NCBI GenBank assembly: GCA_050117315.1
Contig: JASFMY010000019.1
Location: 3,967-67,966 of the forward strand
Direction of reading: 5' to 3'
Length of the DNA stretch: 64,000 nt
Origin: JANQIV01 sp050117315
GTDB taxonomy: Bacteria > Bacteroidota > Ignavibacteria > Ignavibacteriales > Melioribacteraceae
A model generated the notes under the pieces. The model was not told where the DNA came from. It made no database searches and was given only the letters and a program-made list of their open reading frames with translations. Every line of letters begins with the position of its first letter. Position 1 is the first letter of the stretch. This document shows positions 1 to 8,912 of the stretch, piece after piece. The position numbers and the translations under genes are program-made.

Positions 1-1534
1 TGTAAAATTCCGATTCTACATACTTCGTTATAAATTCTTCGATAACGGCATCAAGAACATTAAGCTGTCTCCCTTTTGATTCAACTTTGAATTCCCCTGT
101 TTTCAACGAATTATCTTTTTCTGCTTTTTTCAATTCGTTTAACTTGATTTTGGAATAACCGAACGGGGACAGTTTTACAGGCCCGTACAAAGGAGCGCTG
201 TTGATTTGCTCAACCCTGTTCTGCCATCCGAACCTTGCTGTCCTTCTTCTTTTACCTTCATCAAACCACCAGTCCGGTACGGGCAGGTATTCTGTTCTTT
301 CTGCTGAGGTAGGATTAAAAACAAAAACACCGTCATGCTTATCAAAGTTTTCAGGGTTTTGTGTTATCTCTTCAAGCTGGTCTACAAGCAGGTATTCAGC
401 CAGTTCATGTGCATCGTAAGCGTAGTTGTCTTTTACCGTGAATTGTATTCTTGAATATTCGTTATCCGGGTCCATCGAGTTATACGAACCCCAGGTGTGT
501 TCATCAAAAAGATGAATTTTTTCCCAGGCTTCTTTTGAAATCCTTTTAAACTTTTTATTAGGCTGTTTTGCGCATGCGTTCAAAAAATCTGCTTTATAAA
601 TTTTTGACTTTGCAGCTTGATTTATCTTTGTTTGAAAGCCTGTGCTTGCACAACCGAAATTCCAGTAGTCCGTCCAATCCCCTTTGTGAACAGGGTATTT
701 ATCAAGCGGGCTGCTTTTAATTCTTTCCAGAAGTTCGTTCGGCGTTATGTAACGGATCAACGGGTTTTTATCAAGTTTATTCCATTCGGTTACAAGCCCG
801 GCAACATCAATATTGGGCGGAGAATTATCCCAGCATACCGGCGCGGCGGCGGTTGTTAAGTAAATAAAATCAAGATCGTATCCAACCTTTTTCAAATGCT
901 CGTAATATTCGTTCAATCCTTCTTCCATTCTTTCAATACTGTTTTCCCATGAATACAAAAGCTGGTCAAACATTGTATAGTGTGCGCCGTTCATCACAAG
1001 TATTTCTCTGCCCGATGGCCCCTGCCATCTAAAAACGGACGGACGTTTTGCTACATTGCCGCCAAGGTGTTGATTGACGGCCATGATAAATAACTCAATA
1101 CCTGAGTCGAGCATCAAATCAACAGCGCTCCAGGGAATGCCGTTTACGTCGTGCTGGTTTACCGTTTTAACCTCCGTACCAAGATTTTCATTTATGTATT
1201 TGATATCGTATAACTGTCTTGCAAGCCCTTCGGCATTAGCGAGCGGAGTAGTGTTATACCTTAGCCCGGAAAAACCAATTCTTCCTTGGGCTATGTAGTT
1301 CTTTAACTTATCAACCTGTTCCGGGGATGATGTTTCCAGCCAGTTCATAATTTGCGAAGTTACTTCCACCGTCCATTTGGGCCTTGAGTATTCCGGGAAA
1401 TCTTTCGTATCGTCAAGAAGTTTTAATGCGAGGTCTAAAAATTCTTTCTGCAGTTCCCAAACTATTTGCTGTGTATGTGTATACCCAACGTCAAAATGAC
1501 TGTGGTGCAGTAATAAAATTTCTTTAATATCCAT
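1..1534 (-). CDS. GH38-type alpha-mannosidase-like glycoside hydrolase, cytoplasmic, 3' end outside window
   Basis: The reading frame is open from an ATG at 1534 to the window edge (511 codons), so the C-terminus is missing. Residues 11-18 read HSHFDVGY, the metal-binding His/Asp motif that opens GH38 catalytic domains. A later NQHDVNG (about residue 150) is in the place of the catalytic aspartate segment. GH38 enzymes are retaining alpha-mannosidases with a zinc ion. No signal peptide precedes the catalytic domain, so it should act in the cytoplasm on imported oligosaccharide. It lies 22 bp after the MalK-type ATPase gene and is probably in the same transcript. The exact linkage specificity cannot be read. 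It is a distant relative of the exported GH38 protein at 11017-14421. Confidence 0.85.
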   Translation of the reverse strand, partial: MDIKEILLLHHSHFDVGYTHTQQIVWELQKEFLDLALKLLDDTKDFPEYSRPKWTVEVTSQIMNWLETSSPEQVDKLKNYIAQGRIGFSGLRYNTTPLANAEGLARQLYDIKYINENLGTEVKTVNQHDVNGIPWSAVDLMLDSGIELFIMAVNQHLGGNVAKRPSVFRWQGPSGREILVMNGAHYTMFDQLLYSWENSIERMEEGLNEYYEHLKKVGYDLDFIYLTTAAAPVCWDNSPPNIDVAGLVTEWNKLDKNPLIRYITPNELLERIKSSPLDKYPVHKGDWTDYWNFGCASTGFQTKINQAAKSKIYKADFLNACAKQPNKKFKRISKEAWEKIHLFDEHTWGSYNSMDPDNEYSRIQFTVKDNYAYDAHELAEYLLVDQLEEITQNPENFDKHDGVFVFNPTSAERTEYLPVPDWWFDEGKRRRTARFGWQNRVEQINSAPLYGPVKLSPFGYSKIKLNELKKAEKDNSLKTGEFKVESKGRQLNVLDAVIEEFITKYVESEFY

Positions 1535-1556
1535 TAATGTTCCTTCTTACTCTTAC

Positions 1557-2624
1557 TTAATTAGGGAATAGGTGAATATGATTTGAATCAAATTTAAGGT
1601 GTATAGTTTGCCCGAGCTCCAGGTTTATCGAAGAATCCACTCTAACAATTAATTTATGTTCTTGAGATTTTAAATGAAGAAACGATTCTTTTCCCATCAC
1701 TTCTATCAATTCTATTGTGCCCTGCAAGTTTGACTCATCTTTTTCAAAGACAACTTCAATATGTTCCGGGCGTATGCCCATTACGACATTCTTATTAACG
1801 CCGGCATTTACATTTTTAATCTGTCCCGGTGAAACAGTTAATTTGAATTTTTCATTCTTGTTTTCGAAAACACTATCCCCTTCTATATTGCCGGCAATGA
1901 AATTCATGGAAGGGCTCCCGATAAACTCAGCCACAAAACGGTTGGCAGGATTGTTATAAAGGTTGATGGGCGTATCAATCTGCTGTATCTTACCTTTATC
2001 AAGAACTACTATCCTGTCCGCCATTGTCATAGCTTCCGTTTGATCGTGGGTTACGTAAACCATCGTGGTTTTTAGCATACCGTGAAGACGCAGCAATTCG
2101 CTCCGCATTTGTGTTCTAAGTTTTGCATCAAGATTGCTTAAAGGTTCGTCAAACAAAAATACTTTCGGTTGCCTCACAAGTGCGCGCCCGACGGCAACCC
2201 TTTGTTTTTGTCCGCCGGACAACTGCTTCGGTTTTTTCTTAAGGTAATCTTCCAGTCCCAATGTTTTGGCGGCTTTTCGTACCCTAGCATCGATTTCATC
2301 TTTTGAGAACTTCCGCAGCCTAAGCCCGAACCCTAGGTTATCGTAAACCGACATGTGCGGGTAAAGTGCGTAGTTTTGAAATACCATTGCAATGTTTCTA
2401 TCCTTTGGGGGGGTATCGTTCACGAGTTGATCGTCAATGAAGATTTCTCCTTTTGTAATATCTTCGAGACCCGCAATCATTCTCAGCAGTGTTGATTTGC
2501 CGCAGCCCGAAGGTCCTACAAGCACAAGAAATTCTCCGTCAATTATATCAAGGCTCAGGTTTTCAATTACTTTTGTTTTGCCGTCGTACGACTTATCAAC
2601 GCTTTTGATTTTTATTGAAGACAT
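1557..2624 (-). CDS. Sugar ABC transporter ATP-binding protein, MalK/UgpC/MsmK family
   Basis: A 355-residue ATPase that would power the ABC sugar importer encoded further up the same locus (permeases at 22170-23903, binding protein at 23905-25236). Visible motifs are Walker A GPSGCGKST at residues 37-45, the signature LSGGQKQR, Walker B VFLFDEP followed by the D-loop SNLDAKLR, and the H-loop THDQTEAM. The C-terminal third is a TOBE/MOP-like regulatory domain, as in MalK and UgpC. Length is normal for the family. It is separated from its permeases by about 20 kb but stays in the same direction. ATPases of this family are often shared between several importers. Confidence 0.93.
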   Translation of the reverse strand: MSSIKIKSVDKSYDGKTKVIENLSLDIIDGEFLVLVGPSGCGKSTLLRMIAGLEDITKGEIFIDDQLVNDTPPKDRNIAMVFQNYALYPHMSVYDNLGFGLRLRKFSKDEIDARVRKAAKTLGLEDYLKKKPKQLSGGQKQRVAVGRALVRQPKVFLFDEPLSNLDAKLRTQMRSELLRLHGMLKTTMVYVTHDQTEAMTMADRIVVLDKGKIQQIDTPINLYNNPANRFVAEFIGSPSMNFIAGNIEGDSVFENKNEKFKLTVSPGQIKNVNAGVNKNVVMGIRPEHIEVVFEKDESNLQGTIELIEVMGKESFLHLKSQEHKLIVRVDSSINLELGQTIHLKFDSNHIHLFPN

Positions 2625-2635
2625 ATTAATACTCG

Positions 2636-4489
2636 TTAATCGTTTGGATTATTTACCGGCTCGGTTATACCTACCTCTTCTTTTACTTTTACCAACACGA
2701 GCTTGCTTTTCTTTTTTGATAAATTTTTGATTTCAACTTTCTCTGCAGCCGCGGGAATAATCATTGATTCAAGATAGGATAGTCTTTCAACCCTTCCGTT
2801 TTTGCTTTTTAATTCAATACTTTCGCCTTCAACAAGATTTACCGCATAGGCGAATCCGTTTGTGTTCAATTCATATTCCGATTCAAATTCAAGCCGGTAA
2901 ATATTGTAAAAGGTAAACGGTTTGTTATAGAGTTCATATAGCTGCCAATCTTTGCCTTCCCAAATTAAATCCGGAACAGCAAGGAGATTTTCTTTTACAA
3001 ACTTTTCATCTCGCTCGCTGCGAATGTTTTCGAATCCGCGTTCAATATTTATGGGGCGCAGATTTCCTTCGAGGTCGCGTCTTAAGTAATCATATATTTT
3101 AAAAGTAAAAATGTACGGTGTTGCGCTTATTTCCAGAACCAAATTCCCTTCACCGCTGCAATGTACCGTACCGTTGGGGATCAAAAACAAATCGTGCGGT
3201 TTGCTCGGTTCGCTGTTTACATATTTGCCGATATCAACTTCCGTTTCTTTTTCTATTGAATCTTCCAGCGCGGATTTAAATTCATTTACATCCGTGCTTT
3301 CTTTCAAGCCAAGGTAAACTGTTGCTCCCGGTTTTGAATTAACAATATAATAGGTTTCATCCTGCGTGTAAGTTTCCCCGAATTCTTTTTTAATGTAATT
3401 GGGACACGGGTGAACCTGTGTTGATAAATTACCGCCGTCAATTGTGTCGAGATAGTCCAGTCTTATCGGCCACTCGTATTTAAACTGGTCTGCGGCTTTT
3501 CCCAGGACATCTTTATGGTTTTGATACATCAGCCAGTCGAATGCAAACTCAAGTTTGTTGCCGCTGCTTTCAATAATCACACCGTTTTCCGGGACGATTA
3601 CTTCGAACGACCATGCATAGTTGGGTTTATCTTTTTCCAGTTCCATATGTCCTTTCATAAATTGTCCGCCCCACGGTCCGGGGAAGAACCAGGGTTTTAC
3701 CCTGAAAGGAGTGCGGGCTATCTCTGTTAAAGTTTCCCTAAGCTCTTTACCTGCTAATGAAAGCGGGGATTCGACATCGGTGTAATCAATAAAAAGTTCT
3801 ATCGATGAAAGGATATTTCTTTTCAGCCTGTTTAACGAAGGCCACTCAATAAAGTATGAACGTTTATAAAATTCTTCAAAACCGCTTACGGATTTCCCGG
3901 TTATGTTTTTTACTTTTCCTTCTCTGAATCTTTCCTGCAGTATATCCTTCGGTAAATCTACATACCATAGTTCGTCCCATAGTTCCAGCAAAGCCGCACC
4001 GGTTCCGTAAAAGATTGTGAGCGCGCCGGATTTCTCGGCTCTCAATATCGAAGCATCTATTCTCAACTTCAGCACTTTAACGGGATCAAAAAAAGTCTCG
4101 ACACTTAAAGGAAAATGTTTGCCGAAGATTCTGTCATCCCCGCCGAGAAAATCCTTAACGGTTTCATTTATTTTATCTTCGTTGTAAAGACACTCTTCAA
4201 AGTCAATTGTCCGGGCATCTATATTTTCTTCTTTTAACTCTTCTGTAAGTTTATTTATAAAATGCTTCCAATCCACACCTTGGTAGCCGTCAATCACAAG
4301 AACCCTTAACCCCTTGTTTATTTTGCCGGCAATACTTTCGGCAAGATAACGGTAGCCTTTATTTATTTTGTTGTCACCAATTTTGAAAGCAGGATATTTT
4401 TCGTATAATCCTTTCGGGTAATCAAAAGCATTCTCAGGCAGCGGCGCATCAAATGCACTAATCACCTTATCCGTGTTTTCATTTCTCAT
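2636..4489 (-). CDS. Mannose-6-phosphate isomerase-like (class I, cupin) with extra N-terminal P-loop-kinase-like domain
   Basis: The C-terminal part (about residue 255 on) is a class I phosphomannose isomerase cupin: PWFFPGPWGG, then Gln358 and His360 in STQVHP, Glu378 in QDETYYI and His443 in TVHCSGEG, matching the Gln/His/Glu/His zinc set. The N-terminal 250 residues look like a nucleoside-kinase-like fold (LRVLVIDGYQG), but the Walker A glycine-rich GKS/T is absent, so ATP binding is doubtful. Ordinary PMIs are 300-400 residues; this is 617. The expected role is mannose-6-phosphate to fructose-6-phosphate conversion for sugar released by the locus. The start has GGAG eight bases upstream. 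It lies 11 bp before the MalK-type gene. Confidence 0.82.
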   Translation of the reverse strand: MRNENTDKVISAFDAPLPENAFDYPKGLYEKYPAFKIGDNKINKGYRYLAESIAGKINKGLRVLVIDGYQGVDWKHFINKLTEELKEENIDARTIDFEECLYNEDKINETVKDFLGGDDRIFGKHFPLSVETFFDPVKVLKLRIDASILRAEKSGALTIFYGTGAALLELWDELWYVDLPKDILQERFREGKVKNITGKSVSGFEEFYKRSYFIEWPSLNRLKRNILSSIELFIDYTDVESPLSLAGKELRETLTEIARTPFRVKPWFFPGPWGGQFMKGHMELEKDKPNYAWSFEVIVPENGVIIESSGNKLEFAFDWLMYQNHKDVLGKAADQFKYEWPIRLDYLDTIDGGNLSTQVHPCPNYIKKEFGETYTQDETYYIVNSKPGATVYLGLKESTDVNEFKSALEDSIEKETEVDIGKYVNSEPSKPHDLFLIPNGTVHCSGEGNLVLEISATPYIFTFKIYDYLRRDLEGNLRPINIERGFENIRSERDEKFVKENLLAVPDLIWEGKDWQLYELYNKPFTFYNIYRLEFESEYELNTNGFAYAVNLVEGESIELKSKNGRVERLSYLESMIIPAAAEKVEIKNLSKKKSKLVLVKVKEEVGITEPVNNPND

Positions 4490-4524
4490 TTAACATCTCC
4501 ATATAATATAATTATCAATTTTTA

Positions 4525-5418
4525 TCATAAGAATGCCGCTCCTATAGATGCAGCTTTGTTTCCAAGTTCCGACAGAAGCACTTTGACTTTACCTTTCGGG
4601 TACGTCCATGCTCGTTTGTCTACAATCTTTTGAACTGCGGGAATGATTTGCTTACTGCTGTTCATTACTCCGCCGCCTAATATCACTGCTTCGGGTCCGT
4701 AGGCATGAATTAGATTGACTATCCCGAGAGCCAGGTTTTCATTAAATTCAGCCAGTGTTTTCTGATATGGCTTATTATGTAAAGCATTATTAAAAAATAC
4801 CGGCAGAACATCTTTTTCTTTTTCAAGTTCGGGATGGTTTGCTTTTACCTGCTTTGCAAAAGCGGTTGCCGAGCAGTATGATTCAAGGCATCCCCTACTG
4901 CCGCAAGGACATTCGGGACCGTTACGGTCTATGCTTATATGTCCGCCCAAAACCCCGCTCAACGGATCGCTGGAATAGTATAGCTCTTTGTTAATAACAG
5001 CAGAACAGCCGAGCCCTGTACCGAGCGTCATTACAACAATTGATTCATAACCCTTGCCGGCACCGAATTTATATTCCCCGTACGTATAAGCACGCGCGTC
5101 GTTCTCAATTGTAAACGGAACGCCGAATTCTTTTTCAAGCAAGGTTTTCATGTTGGTCCCGGCAAACACGTTTGCAATACCTATATCATTAAACAACCGG
5201 CCGCTTTTTCTATCCACCAATCCTTTTATTGCCAGACCTGCTTTGGTGATTTCATAGCCGTCAAAATATTTTTTTAATGTTATCAACAGCCCTTTTTCAA
5301 CCCCGGTCTCTTCAAACACCTCTTTTAGCCTTGCTTCATCAAAGGCAAGTACGTTTGCATCTTCGTCGTAAAGACCGATTTTCAAATTTGTGCCGCCGAA
5401 ATCTATTCCTAGTCTCAT
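4525..5418 (-). CDS. ROK-family sugar kinase
   Basis: A 297-residue cytoplasmic kinase. The ATP-binding motif GIDFGGTNLKIG is at residues 4-15, the catalytic base Asp107 is in ENDARA, the second phosphate loop is TLGTGLGC, and the zinc site is His160 plus the CPCGSRGCLE cysteines at 170-177. This is the full ROK set, so it should be active. ROK kinases phosphorylate glucose, mannose, fructose or N-acyl hexosamines; next to a phosphomannose isomerase and mannosidases, mannose is the likely substrate, but this rests on context only. It is not a repressor because the N-terminal helix-turn-helix of NagC/XylR-type ROKs is absent. Confidence 0.9.
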   Translation of the reverse strand: MRLGIDFGGTNLKIGLYDEDANVLAFDEARLKEVFEETGVEKGLLITLKKYFDGYEITKAGLAIKGLVDRKSGRLFNDIGIANVFAGTNMKTLLEKEFGVPFTIENDARAYTYGEYKFGAGKGYESIVVMTLGTGLGCSAVINKELYYSSDPLSGVLGGHISIDRNGPECPCGSRGCLESYCSATAFAKQVKANHPELEKEKDVLPVFFNNALHNKPYQKTLAEFNENLALGIVNLIHAYGPEAVILGGGVMNSSKQIIPAVQKIVDKRAWTYPKGKVKVLLSELGNKAASIGAAFL

Positions 5419-5463
5419 ATTATTTATTACCTGTACTTCTAAAAATTATTAAGTAAAATATTT

Positions 5464-5538
5464 ATGTCACATTGAGCGAAGTCGAAATGTGAAGTTTTGC
5501 TCAAGATGTTAATGTTTCGACTCCGCTCAACATGACAT
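5464..5538. repeat. Extragenic inverted repeat between ROK kinase and esterase
   Basis: The gap between the esterase stop and the ROK start holds an imperfect palindrome. One arm runs from ATGTCACATTGAGCGAAGTC and the other ends in CGACTCCGCTCAACATGACAT, so both ends read ATGTCA/TGACAT. It can fold as a long hairpin in the mRNA. Elements of the TTGAGCGAAGTCGAAA type are dispersed repeats in this bacterial group, from general knowledge. It may act as an attenuator or mRNA stabiliser inside the long locus. Confidence 0.7.
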
Positions 5539-5574
5539 GAAAAAATTTTTCAGAAGCTTCTACCTGTTATAAAA

Positions 5575-6828
5575 TTATTTTTCAAAGAAATAAATTAATG
5601 CATCGATTAAATGTCTTCTCCAGTTGCCCCATGTATGCCCTTCCGGGTATTCCCGGTAAACAAAGTCGTATCCTTTTTCTTGAAGAACTTTCTTAAACCG
5701 CCTGTTAGCCATTAGAAAATCTATTTCGTCTTTCGGCAGGAATGATGCTCCCACCATTCTTTCATAAAGCCCCGTGTCTACATAAAGTTTTATGTCCTTC
5801 TTTTCGGCGAATTTATAAGAATTAATTAGTTGATCTTTTTTAAATGACTGATACCCGGATTGACTATAACCGTTTGCAAATACATCCGGGCGTGCAAAAG
5901 GAATATATGCTGAAATTAATCCGCCGAACGAATCACCCGCAACAAGACGGTGCTCCGGTTCCGTAATAGTGCTGTAATTTTTATCGATAAAGGAAACAAG
6001 TTCGTCAGCAAAAAATTTTACATAATTTTTATTAAGTCCGTATTCCGACATTCTATTTGGGAAATCGGGTTTCAGTCTATTCGGTGGAGTAACAAATACA
6101 GTTATTAACGGCTTAATTTTATTCTCGTTAATTAGATTATTTAGAGTTACCGGTACCTGCGCAAACTCAACATAATCTATCCCGTCCTGTAAATAAAATA
6201 CAGGATACTTTTCTTCAGAGTTATAACCGGGCGGAAGATAAACATGAATTGTATGCGAGTACCCTAAAAATTCGGAATCTATTTCGTGCACTACTAAACT
6301 TTCAGCACTCCCTTTTTCCCCGTGGATGTAACTATCAAAATAGGGATGTCTTTTATATTGAGGCATTGCAAGCTCAGAAAGCTCACCCAGCCCGTTGAGA
6401 ACTTTGTATTCATTAAAAGAATCAATCGCAGGGTAGGGATTATTGTTAAACATAAGCCAGTATTCAAGCCTTGCATCGGGTTCTGCATTGCCCTTATAAT
6501 AAAACAAATCCGTTCCTTCTATTTTTGTCATCCAGAGTGTCTCTACCCAGTTTGTCATATCTCCCAAAACTCCAGCCGAATCCTGGTCGCCTTTATATAA
6601 AAGGATATAAGTTGTGTCGTTTTCAAACAGGGGATATTGTGCTGATTTAACATCCTGCAGGAAAGATTCCGTTAATTCTTTTTTCTCCCCGGGATTGTCC
6701 GTATTGTTAATCTTTTCTAAAAAATCATTGAATAAACTCTCCGTATTTTTCTGCTGCATATTTTTATCCATTGAACAAAATGTTGTTAAAAGAAATATTA
6801 GTAGTATAAAATAATTTTTCATTTTCAT
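5575..6828 (-). CDS. Esterase-D/enterochelin-esterase-like lipoprotein with N-terminal beta-sandwich domain
   Basis: 417 residues. An N-terminal hydrophobic stretch ends in LLTTFCS, a plausible lipobox, so the protein is probably lipid-anchored in the envelope. Residues about 50-150 resemble the CBM48/E-set sandwich found before Fes-type esterases. The alpha/beta hydrolase part has the nucleophile elbow GDSFGG and the terminal catalytic His in EGHTWGNW. Relatives include feruloyl and acetyl-xylan esterases and enterochelin esterases. In a glycan locus it most likely removes acyl decorations from the polysaccharide. It starts 2 bp after the preceding glycosidase stop. The substrate is not readable from sequence. 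Confidence 0.82.
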   Translation of the reverse strand: MKMKNYFILLIFLLTTFCSMDKNMQQKNTESLFNDFLEKINNTDNPGEKKELTESFLQDVKSAQYPLFENDTTYILLYKGDQDSAGVLGDMTNWVETLWMTKIEGTDLFYYKGNAEPDARLEYWLMFNNNPYPAIDSFNEYKVLNGLGELSELAMPQYKRHPYFDSYIHGEKGSAESLVVHEIDSEFLGYSHTIHVYLPPGYNSEEKYPVFYLQDGIDYVEFAQVPVTLNNLINENKIKPLITVFVTPPNRLKPDFPNRMSEYGLNKNYVKFFADELVSFIDKNYSTITEPEHRLVAGDSFGGLISAYIPFARPDVFANGYSQSGYQSFKKDQLINSYKFAEKKDIKLYVDTGLYERMVGASFLPKDEIDFLMANRRFKKVLQEKGYDFVYREYPEGHTWGNWRRHLIDALIYFFEK

Positions 6829-6830
6829 TC

Positions 6831-8897
6831 TTATTTAATTTTAGTTAAACCATTTTTAGAAACATTATAAACTTCATCACGGTATCTTAAATTATGCAAT
6901 TCCGCTTTGGGATCGAATTCACCAAACTGCGGTTTACATTTAATTCCGTCATACTTTGTCGCCTTAACCCCGAATAGTCCTTCGATAATAGTTTCAGCAT
7001 AATTCCCGTTTGAAGAACAAGCCCAGTCTGCACCGTACGGCCATTCATAAAAAGCTTTCAACGCACCGCCGGAATCTGTGTTCATAGCGCTTTCAACAAA
7101 ATGGCATTGAGCGAACGGTCCTTGGTTTGCAGATTTGGCAATTCCTTTAAGCCATTTGAAAGCTGTATCGCCTTTCCCGATATTATATAAACCGGTAGCC
7201 GCCAGCGACGGCCACGCTGTGTATGCCCCGTTCCATTGATGATCGGGTCTAACGCTGAACATTGCATTGTTGTCTTTGGGAGAGAGTGCTCTCATCCAAA
7301 TCGGCGTTTGAAGTTCATTAACAAAAAACTCAACCATTTCTTCTTTCTGTACCTGGGTTAAATCAGCCGGGATTGTATTTAAGATAGTCATAAAATCGTA
7401 GCAGTGTTTTACTTCCACAAGTCTGCCGCCGGGAAAACGGGCGTTCCAGCATCCTTTCCCGCCGCAGTATAATTTCATTAATTTATTCAACAACTGCTTT
7501 GATTCTTCCAGCAGCTCCGCCGATAATTTTTTCATGTTATTTTGTGCAGCAATCTCGGAGACTGTTCTCAAGTTAAAAACATTACCTGCATTTAAGCTGG
7601 CTACTTCGTGAATATAAGTACTAACACACTCAAGGAGGTTGTTGATACCGCCATAGTCGGCAAGGCCGTAAGGTGTTTTAAATTGCCTGTAGTTTGTAGC
7701 AAACTCTACCAGGTAATCAAATATCTTTTTATTCGAGTCGCCCGTGCTTTTGTTAAGCCAATCGAATTTGCCGTTCCATGAGAGGTAATCGTTTATCATC
7801 CAGGTTAATGCAAAATCATTTACCGAGTACCAGTTCCCGACTGTACCGCCCGTTAAATATTCCGTGCCGAAATGACTGTGAATATCCGTCTTTACCCATA
7901 ACTCTATGTTTTTTTTCATAACTTCCGGATCAAGAAGCGTATGTACCCTTGAACTCAAATAATAATCCCAGATAAACGTAGTTCCCAGCCAATAACGCGG
8001 CATAAGGGTATCGTACGCGCGACCGTAAACAGAATACGGGTTATCTCTTCTAAAATATATTGTGCCGATGATACCTGTATAATATAGGCGGGAAATGTCT
8101 TTATCCTGCGTATCAAGTATTGGCATAAAGCCCGAATACTCGGAGTTGCCTTCCGTAAAGACCGCTTTTATTTGATCATTCCATTGCAATTCATTCTTCG
8201 AAAAATGATTACCGATTTTTTCATTCACAATCGAGTCGAATTGGTTTAATACTTCTTCAGTCTTTTCACCTAGGACATTAGTGTAATAAACGATTTCGGT
8301 TTTGCCTTCCTCTATAAGAATGGTTCTTTCAACACCGAAGCCGTCAACGCTTCCTGTAAGGGGAAACATTCCCTGTACCGAACAGGCATCGCTGTGCACT
8401 GCTTCAAATATAACCGCTTTCCTGGTTTCTTCAATTATTATTTTATTATCTTCTTCAAGAGGCGGGTGATACATTTTACCACAGTTCATATTTTTAGTAA
8501 TTGTGCTGCTTGTTCCGAATTTTATTTTTACTTTTCTTTCGGCGGCAGTATTATTTGTAATCTCAAGTTTTATTATAACTGCAGTTTTACCGAAAGGAAG
8601 AATAGTTGTTGATTTCAGGTATAGTCCGTCAACTTCAGCTTCTCTTTCTATTCTATCCGGGAACCACGTAAAATGGACTTCACGGTTAAGCGACGGGAAA
8701 TATCGTTCGTTTAAAAATAAACCGGCTGTAACTTTATCGGAATTTGTAAACGGGGGAAAATTAAAACTCCGGATGCCCGTTATATCAATATCCGCCTGGC
8801 ATGTACCCCAAAAATTGGTTATTCCCGGCGGGTTAAATACATCCCCGAATTTATGCGTAAGCTTATCGCTTTTTAGATCGTTAGTTGTAGGTATCAA
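6831..8897 (-). CDS. Six-hairpin glycosidase-like protein (alpha/alpha-6 barrel), cytoplasmic
   Basis: 688 residues without signal peptide. The N-terminal ~240 residues look like a beta-sandwich. The rest is rich in aromatic helical hairpins typical of alpha/alpha-6 barrel glycosidases of the GH63/GH37/amylo-glucosidase group. Examples are YGRAYDTLMPRYWLGTTF, GNWYSVNDFALTWMINDYLSW, RPDHQWNGAYTAWPS and the C-terminal GADWACSSNGNYAE. I cannot assign a GH family with certainty. It sits between the esterase and a DUF4185-like gene in the same operon, so a role in trimming imported glycan or hexosyl conjugates is inferred. Confidence 0.65.
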   Translation of the reverse strand: MIPTTNDLKSDKLTHKFGDVFNPPGITNFWGTCQADIDITGIRSFNFPPFTNSDKVTAGLFLNERYFPSLNREVHFTWFPDRIEREAEVDGLYLKSTTILPFGKTAVIIKLEITNNTAAERKVKIKFGTSSTITKNMNCGKMYHPPLEEDNKIIIEETRKAVIFEAVHSDACSVQGMFPLTGSVDGFGVERTILIEEGKTEIVYYTNVLGEKTEEVLNQFDSIVNEKIGNHFSKNELQWNDQIKAVFTEGNSEYSGFMPILDTQDKDISRLYYTGIIGTIYFRRDNPYSVYGRAYDTLMPRYWLGTTFIWDYYLSSRVHTLLDPEVMKKNIELWVKTDIHSHFGTEYLTGGTVGNWYSVNDFALTWMINDYLSWNGKFDWLNKSTGDSNKKIFDYLVEFATNYRQFKTPYGLADYGGINNLLECVSTYIHEVASLNAGNVFNLRTVSEIAAQNNMKKLSAELLEESKQLLNKLMKLYCGGKGCWNARFPGGRLVEVKHCYDFMTILNTIPADLTQVQKEEMVEFFVNELQTPIWMRALSPKDNNAMFSVRPDHQWNGAYTAWPSLAATGLYNIGKGDTAFKWLKGIAKSANQGPFAQCHFVESAMNTDSGGALKAFYEWPYGADWACSSNGNYAETIIEGLFGVKATKYDGIKCKPQFGEFDPKAELHNLRYRDEVYNVSKNGLTKIK

Positions 8898-8912
8898 TTA
8901 ACTCCTCAAAAA

